Shown piece after piece: positions 15,682 through 25,280 of a DNA stretch of 64,000 bases; within the stretch, counting starts at the first letter, position 1; each line of letters starts with the position of its first letter. The notes beneath the pieces are model-generated. The model saw only the letters and a program-made list of their open reading frames with translations, was not told the origin of the DNA and made no database searches. The stretch is from Akkermansiaceae bacterium (GTDB taxonomy: Bacteria > Verrucomicrobiota > Verrucomicrobiia > Verrucomicrobiales > Akkermansiaceae). A program made the translations under genes and the position numbers. The DNA is taken from positions 114,926 through 178,925 of the forward strand of contig SUVN01000001.1 in NCBI GenBank assembly GCA_015061985.1, written 5' to 3'.

Positions 15682-15963
15682 TCATTTTTTCTTGAGGCGG
15701 TACACGTAGTATTGAGCGATTGGCCAACCAACGATGAGACCGGTCAGCGTGCCGGGCCAGGGGAAGGTGTCTTTGAACATGCCGCCAATGGCGGTACCGA
15801 TGGCGGTCACAAGGATGATGACCTGTGTCACAATCGACCAGTGGCAGAGCACACGCAGCATCCGATTCGTAACCACGCGCTGCTCGGCTTCGCGTTCCTT
15901 GAGGAGCTGGTCCCACACGCTGCGGGGGATGCTTATCATTTCTTCGTCAGTATTTTTCTTCAT
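15682..15963 (-). CDS. Small two-span membrane protein
   Basis: This 93-residue protein starts MKKNTDEEMISIPRSVWDQLL, with a charged helical N-terminus, followed by two hydrophobic segments (VLCHWSIVTQVIILVTAIGTAIGGMF and WPGTLTGLIVGWPIAQYYVY) and the basic tail RLKKK. The ATG at 15963 is chosen because the upstream extension is low-complexity and proline-rich and overlaps the neighbour. It lies downstream of the AP2-like gene on the same strand (gap about 70 bp). No family is recognised. Confidence 0.6.
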   Translation of the reverse strand: MKKNTDEEMISIPRSVWDQLLKEREAEQRVVTNRMLRVLCHWSIVTQVIILVTAIGTAIGGMFKDTFPWPGTLTGLIVGWPIAQYYVYRLKKK

Positions 15964-16033
15964 GTGCAGGGAAAGAAGCACCTCCGGCAGGATAGGTGCT
16001 GTCGGAGGTGGGTTGGGACGGTTATCTGTGGGT

Positions 16034-16312
16034 TCAGGAAGCCTGTTCTTTGACCTGTTCGGTTGCAACGGGTGTCTCTGCTGCGGCTTTGAATCTCTCG
16101 AACACGCCGCGCGGGTCTTCCGGAGTCTCGCGGAGGGCATCGAAAATGCGGTCGCGCATTTCCAGCGCAGCCTTGAACGCGGCTTCCTCGCTGCCGTACT
16201 GGCGGTCAGAGAAGTATTTGGTGAACTGATTCCACTTGCGGCAGATGCTCAGTCTCCATCCCTGGAAAGAGGTTGTCTCATAGGTGTAGCGGGTGATATT
16301 GCGTTGTGTCAT
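16034..16312 (-). CDS. Small protein with AP2-like DNA-binding segment
   Basis: This 92-residue protein carries the pattern SFQGWRLSICRKWNQFTKYFSD followed by YGSEEAAFKAALEMRDRI. That resembles bacterial and phage AP2/ERF-type DNA-binding modules (W-x-V-x-I, then K-x-F-S-D-x-x-Y-G, then AAxxxRD). These are three-stranded sheets plus a helix, often found beside homing nucleases or integrases; none is adjacent here. The C-terminus is an acidic and alanine-rich tail. It may regulate itself or the small membrane protein downstream. The fold call is by pattern only. Confidence 0.5.
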   Translation of the reverse strand: MTQRNITRYTYETTSFQGWRLSICRKWNQFTKYFSDRQYGSEEAAFKAALEMRDRIFDALRETPEDPRGVFERFKAAAETPVATEQVKEQAS

Positions 16313-16490
16313 TGTTGTTGGGTGTTGGTTTGGGTTATAGTTTAGTTGGGGTTTTGTGTATATCGGGTGCTGTCTGCATCCGGTGCGCCTATCATGCCAC
16401 GTGTTACCGTTGGATGCAATCTAATTTACTAATTGTTTATAGTTAAGTCAGTTAGATTGGTTGTGTGCCGTTTTTATACGTGCCCTGTAT

Positions 16491-16533
16491 AAAACAAAAA
16501 CACCCACAGGGTAGCAATGACTCCTGTGGGTGT
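16491..16533 (-). terminator. Terminator of lepA
   Basis: ACACCCACAGG (16500-16510) pairs with CCTGTGGGTGT (16523-16533). On the minus strand the hairpin is followed by TTTTTGTTTT. Confidence 0.85.
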
Positions 16534-16557
16534 CTGAAACGGAATGGCGGGGGCAAA

Positions 16558-18363
<1,806 letters not shown>

Positions 18364-18372
18364 GCGCGCGCA

Positions 18373-18401
18373 AGGATACGCGCCTTTGTGCCCGATGTCA
18401 A
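18373..18401 (-). promoter_or_regulatory. Sigma70-like promoter of lepA, near-leaderless
   Basis: On the minus strand, TTGACA (18401-18396), 17 bp and TATCCT (18378-18373), then 9 bases to the ATG at 18363. Confidence 0.7.
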
Positions 18402-18460
18402 GCAAATAACGCTTCTGTGGTAATGAATCCACAGCGAACCCGCAGTGGACAGGGGAAGTA

Positions 18461-18829
18461 TCAGTCTGCCCGACCGTAGTCGTCGGTGAAGCGCTCGATA
18501 TCTTCCTCGCTCAGATAGTCGCCGTATTGAATTTCGATGACCAGCAGGAGCTCCGAACCGTTATTGGCAAGGCGGTGAATGCTCTCGCGGGGAATCATGA
18601 CGGATTCTCCGGCTCGGACGGTAAGGTGTTCATTATCTCTTGTGACGGAGGCGATACCTTCCACCACAATCCATCGCTCAGAGCGGTGTTGATGCCGCTG
18701 GAGGGAAATACGTTTGCCGGGCAGGATTTCAATCTTCTTTACAACAGCATGGGGGAGCACATCGTACACAAGCCAGTTTCCCCAGGGTCGCTCATCACGG
18801 TCTCCCGGTTTATATGTATTGACGTTCAT
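18461..18829 (-). CDS. Cupin-domain protein, mannose-6-phosphate isomerase type II-like
   Basis: This 122-residue single cupin closely resembles the C-terminal domain of bifunctional ManC/AlgA (phosphomannose isomerase type II). It has RPWGNWLVYD at the start, KKIEILPGKRISLQRHQHRSERWIVVEG as the metal-binding cupin motif 1 (His/Gln/His and Glu), and IPRESIHRLANNG as motif 2. It may isomerise mannose-6-phosphate and fructose-6-phosphate, or act on another sugar; no GDP-mannose gene is adjacent. A stand-alone domain of this kind is common. It sits alone between lepA and an uncharacterised gene. Confidence 0.82.
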   Translation of the reverse strand: MNVNTYKPGDRDERPWGNWLVYDVLPHAVVKKIEILPGKRISLQRHQHRSERWIVVEGIASVTRDNEHLTVRAGESVMIPRESIHRLANNGSELLLVIEIQYGDYLSEEDIERFTDDYGRAD

Positions 18830-19012
18830 GTTGCAGTAGAAGAAGAGATGTTAAAAAAGAACGACCGGGAGCGGTAAACCGTACCGGTTGTTCAGATGGT
18901 CAGCTCATGCAGTCATGGATGCGCAGTCTCCATAACAGGCTGGCTCTTTTCGGGGTGACTGTACTCCGACGCAGGAAGGAATGCAAGGCTATTATTTGTC
19001 ATGATGGCCCGC

Positions 19013-19744
19013 TTATTCATATTGGCGGGCTTTGCGGCGGGCGGCACGGAGGCGTTCCCGCTCTGCAAAGGCTTCCTTGCCGATATCGGTGTCTCGGTCA
19101 ATGTCGCGGGCTGCTTCCAGCGCGGCAATGGCTTCCAGCAGCATCGCTTCCGATGCCGGGGTGTGGGCTCCCTTGTATGCGTTGGTGTAGCGCAGCATGA
19201 GAAGCGGGTAGAGGCAGCGGTAACCCAGCAGCTGGCGGTCATGCGCCGTGGCGATGCTGTGGTTCATGAGGGTGCGGCAGCTGACGATGCACAGCTCAAT
19301 GACTTCATCGCTGAGGGGCTGAGCGAGGTTGAGCCTGGCAAACAGCAGATATTCCTTGGCCTGAAAACGGCGAATGGCACATTTGGACTCCCTGTCTTCT
19401 CCCTTGGCTACCGAATGGGCGGCAGACAGGCTCTCATCCGTCAGAAGGTGCAGGGGAACGGCGGCGTATTCGCCGTCCTCATCCGCCAGAACAAGACTGG
19501 GCAGGTGGGTGATACCCGCGCGGATGGCTTTGGCAGCCTGAACCGCCTCGTGCATGTTGCTGCATTTGCTCGTCAGATGGACAAACTGGTAATCAGCATC
19601 CGGCACGGCACGTCGCAGCGGCTCAAGCTTTTCCTCTACAGCGGCGGGCTCCATGCCGTCCGGCAGATAGACTGTATAGGTGTCTGCTGACGATACGGCA
19701 GAGCCGAGTATGATGGTTGCCGCTGTAGTGAAAAATGCTCTCAT
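19013..19744 (-). CDS. Secreted protein of unknown function in BI-1/khpB operon
   Basis: This 243-residue protein has a cleavable-looking signal peptide (MRAFFTTAATIILGSAVSSA). The first half, with the pattern FVHLTSKCSNMHEAVQAAKAIRAGITHLPSLVLADEDGEY, suggests a thioredoxin-like fold without a CxxC motif. The second half is predicted helical and ends in the charged stretch FAERERLRAARRKARQYE. Its ATG overlaps the khpB stop codon (ATGA), so the two are translationally coupled. I do not recognise a named family. The gap 18830-19012 upstream of the cupin gene shows no feature. Confidence 0.65.
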   Translation of the reverse strand: MRAFFTTAATIILGSAVSSADTYTVYLPDGMEPAAVEEKLEPLRRAVPDADYQFVHLTSKCSNMHEAVQAAKAIRAGITHLPSLVLADEDGEYAAVPLHLLTDESLSAAHSVAKGEDRESKCAIRRFQAKEYLLFARLNLAQPLSDEVIELCIVSCRTLMNHSIATAHDRQLLGYRCLYPLLMLRYTNAYKGAHTPASEAMLLEAIAALEAARDIDRDTDIGKEAFAERERLRAARRKARQYE

Positions 19745-20205
19745 TCCGCTTTGCTGATAGTAATGCGTTTGAAGCGGGATTCACTTTCCTCTGAATGGGT
19801 GACAATGCCGGGGATTTCTGCCATGGCATTGTGGACAAGCCGGCGCTGGTAGGCGTTCAGCCGCTCCATCATGAGCGGTTTGCCGGTCTTGAGGACACGC
19901 TCGGCTCTTGAGCGAGCGCGCCGAAGGAGCTTGGCTTCAGCTCTTTCCCGGTAGCGATCGCAGTCTACTCTGACTCTGGGCGCATCTTCCCATGCAGCCT
20001 GCACCAGTCTGTTGATGAGGTACTGCAAATCGTCCAGTCGGTCACCATCCTCGCCAATGAGGAAACGTGCATCGGGGCTGGATATCATGAGCAGGATACC
20101 GTCCTCGTACACTTCCGTTTCAAAAGAGAAACGGAATCCCAACGGACGGAGAATGTTCGTGGCGGCATCCGTGGCCAGTTGAGTCAGTCGTTCCGTGTCA
20201 GACAT
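19741..20205 (-). CDS. khpB: KH/R3H-domain RNA-binding protein (Jag/KhpB-like)
   Basis: This 154-residue RNA-binding protein has an N-terminal KH-like domain, with LMISSPDARFLIGEDGDRLDDLQYLINRLV carrying the GxxG-type loop as IGEDG. A C-terminal R3H domain follows (RRARSRAERVLKTGKPLMMERLNAYQRRLVHNAMAEIPGIVTHSE). Jag/KhpB proteins bind mRNAs and sRNAs and influence cell division and envelope genes. They usually sit next to yidC-rnpA; here the gene is in a different context, between a BI-1 family gene (21-bp gap) and an uncharacterised secreted protein (overlap). There is no Jag-N domain. Confidence 0.85.
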   Translation of the reverse strand: MSDTERLTQLATDAATNILRPLGFRFSFETEVYEDGILLMISSPDARFLIGEDGDRLDDLQYLINRLVQAAWEDAPRVRVDCDRYRERAEAKLLRRARSRAERVLKTGKPLMMERLNAYQRRLVHNAMAEIPGIVTHSEESESRFKRITISKAE

Positions 20206-20226
20206 GCCGGTGCTACGCTGCGTGTG

Positions 20227-20925
20227 TTACTCGTCTCTGCCCAGGAAACGCAGGAGGTAGAGGAAGAGGTTGATGAAATCCAGATACAGGGAGAGCGCCC
20301 CGAGAATGGCTCCCTTGCTGCGTTCCTCCTCTGTGCCGTACAGTCCTTCCTGCAGAAGCTTCTGGGTGTCGTAGGCGGTGAGGATGCTGAAAAGGATAAC
20401 GCCTGCGGCAGAGATGATGAGCTCTGTCATGCCGTTGCCCCAGAACGCATTGGCAATGCCGGCAATGATGAGCCCTATCAGCCCCATGAACAGGCCGCGA
20501 CCCCAGCTGCTCATGTTGATTTTGGTCATCGCGCCGAACAGAGACATCGCGCCGAACATGCCGGCGGTGCAGGCAAAGGTGAGACCGAGCGATTCCTGCG
20601 TGTAGTGGCAGAGAATCGGCCCGAAGAGCAGCCCCTCTGCAACGGCAAAGACCATGAGCAGGATTCCGAGAGCCCCTGCGGTGAGACGGCGGGCGGCAAG
20701 GCACATAACGATGATGACCGCGATGCTGCCGAGAATAAGCAGCCAGATATTGCTCACCACCCAGGTGAGCACCTCCGCAGATTGCAAGGCATATAGCGCT
20801 GTGCCGGCTGTCACCAGCATGGTGGCGGCCATCCAGGCGTATACCTTGTTGAGATAGGCGCGAGCCAGCGCATTGGCGGCTTGCGAGTCAAGAGTGTTGC
20901 TGTTGGGCAGGGTATAATTTTCCAT
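20227..20925 (-). CDS. Bax inhibitor-1/YccA family membrane protein
   Basis: This 232-residue protein has seven predicted transmembrane segments and the BI-1 family hallmarks: LNKVYAWMAATMLVTAGTALYAL at helix 1, the central GMFGAMSLFGAMTK, and the C-terminal LYLDFINLFLYLLRFLG with the conserved acidic residue of UPF0005 proteins. Members are proton-sensitive calcium leak channels or modulators of membrane proteolysis (YccA inhibits FtsH). It is the first gene of an operon with khpB. Its promoter -10 lies 6 bases before the ATG, predicting a leaderless transcript. Confidence 0.9.
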   Translation of the reverse strand: MENYTLPNSNTLDSQAANALARAYLNKVYAWMAATMLVTAGTALYALQSAEVLTWVVSNIWLLILGSIAVIIVMCLAARRLTAGALGILLMVFAVAEGLLFGPILCHYTQESLGLTFACTAGMFGAMSLFGAMTKINMSSWGRGLFMGLIGLIIAGIANAFWGNGMTELIISAAGVILFSILTAYDTQKLLQEGLYGTEEERSKGAILGALSLYLDFINLFLYLLRFLGRDE

Positions 20926-20931
20926 GGAGTC

Positions 20932-20960
20932 ATCATACCGAGGACACCATGTTTAGTCAA
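20932..20960 (-). promoter_or_regulatory. Sigma70-like promoter of BI-1 operon, leaderless geometry
   Basis: On the minus strand, TTGACT (20960-20955), 17 bp and TATGAT (20937-20932), then 6 bases to the ATG at 20925. Confidence 0.7.
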
Positions 20961-21063
20961 GACGATAGTGTGTTAATGCGTGAAATCAGGGGGCGAACGG
21001 AGCCTTGAGGCATCATGCATTGTGCTTGACGGATTAGGGGCTGTAGCTTATAACACCGCTGTC

Positions 21064-21555
21064 ATGAAGAAACTCCCCTATGTTCTGCCATTTGTGTCAC
21101 TTTTTTTCAGCTGCGACAGTGTGGAAAGGTATCTGAACTGGCTTGAATACAAGGAATCTGCGTTGAGGGAAAACATGATTCCGCTCCACCCCGAGGAGCT
21201 GTAACCGAACAATCCGGAAAAAGCCTACATCAGCGCATGGAATCGCCTGTATCCGGCCGGTGCTCCGATGAAGACGAGCGTCGGACGAAGTTGGTGCAGG
21301 CAATGCTGAGCTGCGAGCGATGTTGCAACGCTGGGCAACGGCTCCGCAGTGGCTGAATCTTTCATTCTGCGACTTTGATGTCGCGGGATGGTTCTGCTAT
21401 CGGGATGAGTTTATTTTTCCGGATGCAAACGGGGACGAACCGGCGGCCTTGCCATCGGGCATCCGGATATCGTTTGCAAGCCGGAGGGACAGGATAGCTA
21501 TGAGCACATGAAAGAGAACCTTAACAGGGTGTTGCATGTGCCGGAGTATCCGTAA
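21064..21555 (+). pseudogene. Decayed lipoprotein gene
   Basis: An intact start encodes MKKLPYVLPFVSLFFSC (lipoprotein-type signal) and runs to an in-frame TAA at 21202-21204. Sense-like coding then continues as PNNPEKAYISAWNRLYPAGAP, shifts frame to DEDERRTKLVQAMLSC, shifts to AMLQRWATAPQWLNLSFCDF (to about 21450), and shifts again to GHPDIVCKPEGQDSYEHMKENL ending VPEYP at the TAA 21553-21555. One premature stop plus about three frameshifts over 490 bp indicate a degraded gene. Sequencing error could explain one event but hardly all. The original function is unknown. Confidence 0.65.
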
Positions 21556-22005
21556 TCAGAGCTGATGCTCTTTCAGCAGTCGGTCGGCCTGCGCGGCGCA
21601 GAAGGCAACGCAGCGTTCGCAGGGGCGGGCGGCGTAGTAGGCACTCGTGCGTTCGGATGGACGGGCGGATTCCTGCTCTCCCTCATTCAGATGCAACAGC
21701 TCGCGACAGAGCAGGGTGCCGAACTCCGTTTTGAAGCTTTCTGCCAGCTCGCGGGTGAGGGCGAATATCTTTTCCTTGTCCTCGGGATTGCCGCTCAGGT
21801 TGCCTTTGCAGAAGCCTGCCACCATGCAGAGCCCGGAAAACGCGCCGCAAGTGCCGCGCATGCGACCCAATCCGGCACCGAAAGCGGAGGAGACGCGAAG
21901 CGCTGCTTCCTCGCTCAGCCCGAGACGTTCCGCAAAGGGCGTGAACACCGATTGTGCGCAATTGAATCCGCGATGAAAATATGCCAGAGCTCGTTCCTGT
22001 GCCAT
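21556..22005 (-). CDS. C_GCAxxG_C_C family putative redox-active protein
   Basis: This 149-residue protein of the C_GCAxxG_C_C family has an early cysteine in GFNCAQSVF. The family glycine/cysteine stretch is SSAFGAGLGRMRGTCGAFSGLCM, with later cysteines in LLCRELL and PCERCVAFCAAQ. The cysteines are thought to bind a metal or act in redox chemistry, but no reaction is established for the family. The ATG at 22005 is chosen because a TTGACG-17-TATCAT promoter ends 7 bases upstream; the longer ATG start at 22047 would precede the transcription start. Confidence 0.82.
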   Translation of the reverse strand: MAQERALAYFHRGFNCAQSVFTPFAERLGLSEEAALRVSSAFGAGLGRMRGTCGAFSGLCMVAGFCKGNLSGNPEDKEKIFALTRELAESFKTEFGTLLCRELLHLNEGEQESARPSERTSAYYAARPCERCVAFCAAQADRLLKEHQL

Positions 22006-22012
22006 AGGGAGG

Positions 22013-22041
22013 ATGATACGCTGCCGATGTCGCTTCGTCAA
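22013..22041 (-). promoter_or_regulatory. Sigma70-like promoter, leaderless geometry
   Basis: On the minus strand, TTGACG (22041-22036), 17 bp and TATCAT (22018-22013), then 7 bases to the ATG at 22005. It decides the start of the redox protein gene. Confidence 0.65.
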
Positions 22042-22062
22042 TCCCAAATGAGAGACGGCGGC

Positions 22063-22620
22063 TTATTTGCCGCCGGAATTCAATCTGTTTCTCAGGGCGT
22101 TCCAGTCAGTACTGTGCAGGAGTTTGCGGAGATTTCCGTACCAGAACTCGTGGTGTCCGAATCGGTCATCCGTTAATTCTTTTTCTGCCTCTTCTACGGA
22201 AACTCCTTGTTCAACAATACGATAGGCGGCAATGGTGATACCTGTTCTGTCTGAACCATGCCAACAGTGCACCAGCACGGGTTTGGGGGCTGTGCGCAGC
22301 AGATTCAGGATATTCACGATATCCTCTTCCGTCACAGAGCCTGCGGCTACAGGGTAATGCAGAAGTTTCAGCCTGGTTCCGGCGGCTTCATCATCATCAC
22401 TGTGGTATTCGCGCAGGTTCAGCACGCTCTTGATGCCTGCCTGCTCTATGGTGCGAAACCCCTCTTCATCCGGTTGTCCGCTGCGGTAAAGCTCCGGGCT
22501 GACACGGTGACTGTTCTCCACCTCCGGCAGAGCGGGCGGGTCGGAGGGCGGCAGCCCGACTGCGGTGCAGGAAAGTGGCAGCAGACAAAGAATGCTCAGG
22601 AAGGAGAGAGCGCGGCGCAT
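22063..22620 (-). CDS. Dual-specificity/tyrosine phosphatase-like lipoprotein
   Basis: This 185-residue protein starts MRRALSFLSILCLLPLSC, a lipoprotein signal peptide. The catalytic P-loop HCWHGSDRTG (Cys-x5-Arg) follows the general-acid region LREYHSDDDEA. The RSGQPDEEGFRTIEQAGIKSVLNLRE region matches the DSP family seen in plant-like and bacterial tyrosine phosphatases. It is probably a periplasmic or outer-membrane phosphatase; the substrate is unknown. It begins 13 bp after the ECF sigma gene on the same strand, so it is likely in the same transcript. The longer frame upstream overlaps the sigma gene and was rejected. Confidence 0.82.
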   Translation of the reverse strand: MRRALSFLSILCLLPLSCTAVGLPPSDPPALPEVENSHRVSPELYRSGQPDEEGFRTIEQAGIKSVLNLREYHSDDDEAAGTRLKLLHYPVAAGSVTEEDIVNILNLLRTAPKPVLVHCWHGSDRTGITIAAYRIVEQGVSVEEAEKELTDDRFGHHEFWYGNLRKLLHSTDWNALRNRLNSGGK

Positions 22621-22633
22621 GTGCGGTTGAACG

Positions 22634-23248
22634 TCAGTATGGTTTCTCCTCTGCCAGCAGCCCCTGCAGCTGGCGGCGGGCATAGTGAAGGCGTGAACGG
22701 AGCGTACCCTCTGAAATGTTGATGATTTTAGAGATTTCCGGGTAGGAAAGCCCCTGAATATCGCAGAGGTTGATGACCTCTCGGTGGGCAGGGGAAAGCT
22801 GGCTGATAGCGCGCTGGAGCTTTTTGCGCAGTTCGGCAATGTTGGCTTGACGAACGGGGTCTGCAGCGCGGTTCGTGTCGGACAAATCGGCGTTTTTTTC
22901 CAGCGGGTCGCCGTTTTCGTCGTTATCCAGGCTGTAGGAGTTGTCTCGTTCTCTCTTGCGTTTGCGGAGGAAGTTGCGTGCCTGGTTGAGCGCTATGGAA
23001 TAGAGCCAGGTATAGAAACTGCTCTGTCCCTTGAAATAGCGCAGGGAGTGAAATGCTTTCAGAAACGAAGTCTGCGCCACATCATAGGCATCTGCTTCGT
23101 TGTTCAGCATGGCAATAAGCATCGCATTGAGCTTGCGGCTGTGTCGGCGCACCAGCTCATCGAAAGCCCGCGTCTGTCCGTCGAGGGTTCTCCGGATGAG
23201 TTCCTCGTCTTCCAGTTCCGGGTAATTTTCTTTAGCGTTGTTGTTCAT
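22634..23248 (-). CDS. ECF-type RNA polymerase sigma factor (RpoE-like)
   Basis: This 204-residue sigma70-family protein has region 2 (DELVRRHSRKLNAMLIAMLNNEADAYDVAQTSFLKAFHSL, then YFKGQSSFYTWLYSIALNQARNFLRKRKR) and region 4 (AISQLSPAHREVINLCDIQGLSYPEISKIINISEGTLRSRLHYAR with its helix-turn-helix). No anti-sigma factor follows; the next gene encodes a lipoprotein phosphatase, which might be part of the signalling or a target. The upstream region 23249-23369 is C-rich on the mRNA strand and shows no clear housekeeping promoter, so autoregulation is possible. Confidence 0.93.
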   Translation of the reverse strand: MNNNAKENYPELEDEELIRRTLDGQTRAFDELVRRHSRKLNAMLIAMLNNEADAYDVAQTSFLKAFHSLRYFKGQSSFYTWLYSIALNQARNFLRKRKRERDNSYSLDNDENGDPLEKNADLSDTNRAADPVRQANIAELRKKLQRAISQLSPAHREVINLCDIQGLSYPEISKIINISEGTLRSRLHYARRQLQGLLAEEKPY

Positions 23249-23369
23249 TCGTTTGGGGTTGTCAGGGTTGGGTTGGGAGGGTGCATCGGCGGTTGGTTGT
23301 GTTGCATACCGCCGAGGCGGGAAAAGAGAGGGGCTTCCGCGAGGTCGCCCCTCTGAAGGAAAGGGGATA

Positions 23370-25259
23370 TCAGAGCTGATAGTCGCGGGAGTCGCGGCTT
23401 TCGAACCACTTGATAAAGGCCTTGTTCACCACGGTGAAACCACCCGGTGTGGGGTAGTCACCGCTGAAGTACCAGTCGCCGCAGGGGCCTTCCACGGCTT
23501 CGCGGAGACCTTCAAGAGACTGGTAGATGACCTGAATTTCGCAGGGGCTGTTATCCGGCGTGACCATGCGGGAAACCTCGTCCGTAATCTCATCGTCCGT
23601 GAAGGGCTCATAGATTTTCTTGACGGGGTTGGATCGCTGCTCGGCCGGGAGCGTAAGCTGGTGCTTGCATTCCTCGTACACATCGATGATATGCGTGTAC
23701 ATGCCGCGCTTCTTCAGCAGAGTGATGGCCGCCTGGAAGGCAATGAACTTGCCCATCTCGCTCATGTCGATGCCGTAGCAGTCCGGGTAACGAACCTGCG
23801 GCGCGGAGGATGCGATAACAATCTTGCGGGCTTTGGTGCGGGCCAGCAGACGCAGCAGGCTCATCTTGAGTGTGGTGCCGCGCACGATGGAGTCATCGAT
23901 GGCCACCAGCACCTCATCGCTGCCAACTGCTCCGTAGGTGAGGTCATACACCATGGCGGCCAGCTGCTTGCGGCTGCTTTCCTCAGAGATGAACGTGCGG
24001 AGTTTGATGTCCTTGTGGGCTATCTTTTCCGCGCGCGGCCAGCGGCGCAGTATCAGCTCCTCAATGAGTTCTTCGCTCATGGTACCGTTGCGGAAGGCGG
24101 TCAGCATGGCCTGTGTCACCTTGTTGCGACGGTAGGCCCGCAGCCCTTCCAACAGACCGTAGTAGGAAACCTCTGCGGTGTTGGGGATGAAGGTGATGGC
24201 CGCCTTGGAGAAGTTTTCATCCAGACAGTCCACCACTTTTTCCGTGAGGTTGGCGCCGAGCTGCTTACGCTCGCGGTAGATGATGGGGTCGTTGCCGCGG
24301 GAGGTGTAGACATCCTCGAAGCAGCAGGGGGTGGGCTCCAATGGCTTGGTGTATTCGCGGATGGTAACGGCACCATCATACTTCACCACAATCATGTTGC
24401 CGGGATTGAGTTCTTTCACCTCGCTCTCTTCCACCTCCATCACACTCATCAGCGGTACACGCTCGCTGGCAACGGCCAGATACTCATCCGTGAGAATGTA
24501 GTAGCAGTAGCGGATGCCGTGCGGGTCACGCAGGCAGAAGAAGTCACCGTTGCCGATACCGCCCATGATGGTGTAGCCGCCGTCCCAGTCTTTGCTGGCC
24601 TTGCCGATGATGTCGAAGAGGTCGAGCTCTGCGGAGATGATGTGCGGAATCTCCCGCCCATCCACGTTCTTGTCGCGGAGCTGGCGGTAGAGGTCGGTGT
24701 GAGCTTCATCAAGGTAGTAGCCCACTTCCTCCATGAGGGTTTGGATATCTGCGCCGAACACCGGGTGTTGCCCGCGGGAAATGAGTTTCTCGTGCAGCTC
24801 AGAGATGTTGGTGATACCCATGTTACCCTGCATCATGAGGGTACGGGTCGGCCAGTTGGTGCGGCGCACATACGGGTGGCAGCTGCCTTCATCATAGGTT
24901 TCACCACTGGTGCCGTAGAGCAGATGCCCCATCAATACCTCACCGCCGAAGTTGAAATGGCTCTTGTACGATGCGGCATCCGCGCCTTTAATCAGGTTGT
25001 CTTCCCGCATGTGACGCAGGTGGCGCTGCTGGTTGGAGAAGATGCTGGTTACGGCATTGGCAGAGGTGTCTCGTGCGCGGAAGATGTAGGGCTCTCCCAA
25101 CGGCATGTTGAGCTTGATGCAACCGATGCCGGCACCGTCCTGGCCGCGGTTGTGCTGCTTTTCCATGAGCAGGAAAAGCTTGTTGAATGCCCACTCCGGC
25201 GTGCCGTACTTCTCCGCATAGTAGGAGAGCGGCTTCAGCAGGCGAATAGCTGCGGACAT
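23370..25259 (-). CDS. purF: PurF-like amidophosphoribosyltransferase lacking the catalytic cysteine
   Basis: This 629-residue protein is of the long Bacteroidetes-type PurF class. That class transfers glutamine-derived ammonia to PRPP to start purine synthesis. The PRPP loop VAIDDSIVRGTT (about residues 452-463) and the surrounding phosphoribosyltransferase domain are intact. The N-terminal glutaminase domain is not. Homologues start with a short leader and then CGIA before IRLLKP, whereas this protein starts MSAAIRLLKP, with an in-frame stop eight codons upstream and no cysteine between. The substrate-binding GHxRYxTxG motif reads GHLLYGTSG (111-119), with Leu for Arg. It may use free ammonia or have another role. 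It follows purM by 21 bp. Confidence 0.85.
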   Translation of the reverse strand: MSAAIRLLKPLSYYAEKYGTPEWAFNKLFLLMEKQHNRGQDGAGIGCIKLNMPLGEPYIFRARDTSANAVTSIFSNQQRHLRHMREDNLIKGADAASYKSHFNFGGEVLMGHLLYGTSGETYDEGSCHPYVRRTNWPTRTLMMQGNMGITNISELHEKLISRGQHPVFGADIQTLMEEVGYYLDEAHTDLYRQLRDKNVDGREIPHIISAELDLFDIIGKASKDWDGGYTIMGGIGNGDFFCLRDPHGIRYCYYILTDEYLAVASERVPLMSVMEVEESEVKELNPGNMIVVKYDGAVTIREYTKPLEPTPCCFEDVYTSRGNDPIIYRERKQLGANLTEKVVDCLDENFSKAAITFIPNTAEVSYYGLLEGLRAYRRNKVTQAMLTAFRNGTMSEELIEELILRRWPRAEKIAHKDIKLRTFISEESSRKQLAAMVYDLTYGAVGSDEVLVAIDDSIVRGTTLKMSLLRLLARTKARKIVIASSAPQVRYPDCYGIDMSEMGKFIAFQAAITLLKKRGMYTHIIDVYEECKHQLTLPAEQRSNPVKKIYEPFTDDEITDEVSRMVTPDNSPCEIQVIYQSLEGLREAVEGPCGDWYFSGDYPTPGGFTVVNKAFIKWFESRDSRDYQL

Positions 25260-25280
25260 AAATTGATTGGGGGGTAAAAG

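Noticed and set aside
23238..25277. 679-codon open frame antisense to purF
   Set aside because: It is an antisense shadow of the purF reading frame; the composition (His, Gly, Val, Ala) is typical of such frames in GC-rich genomes.
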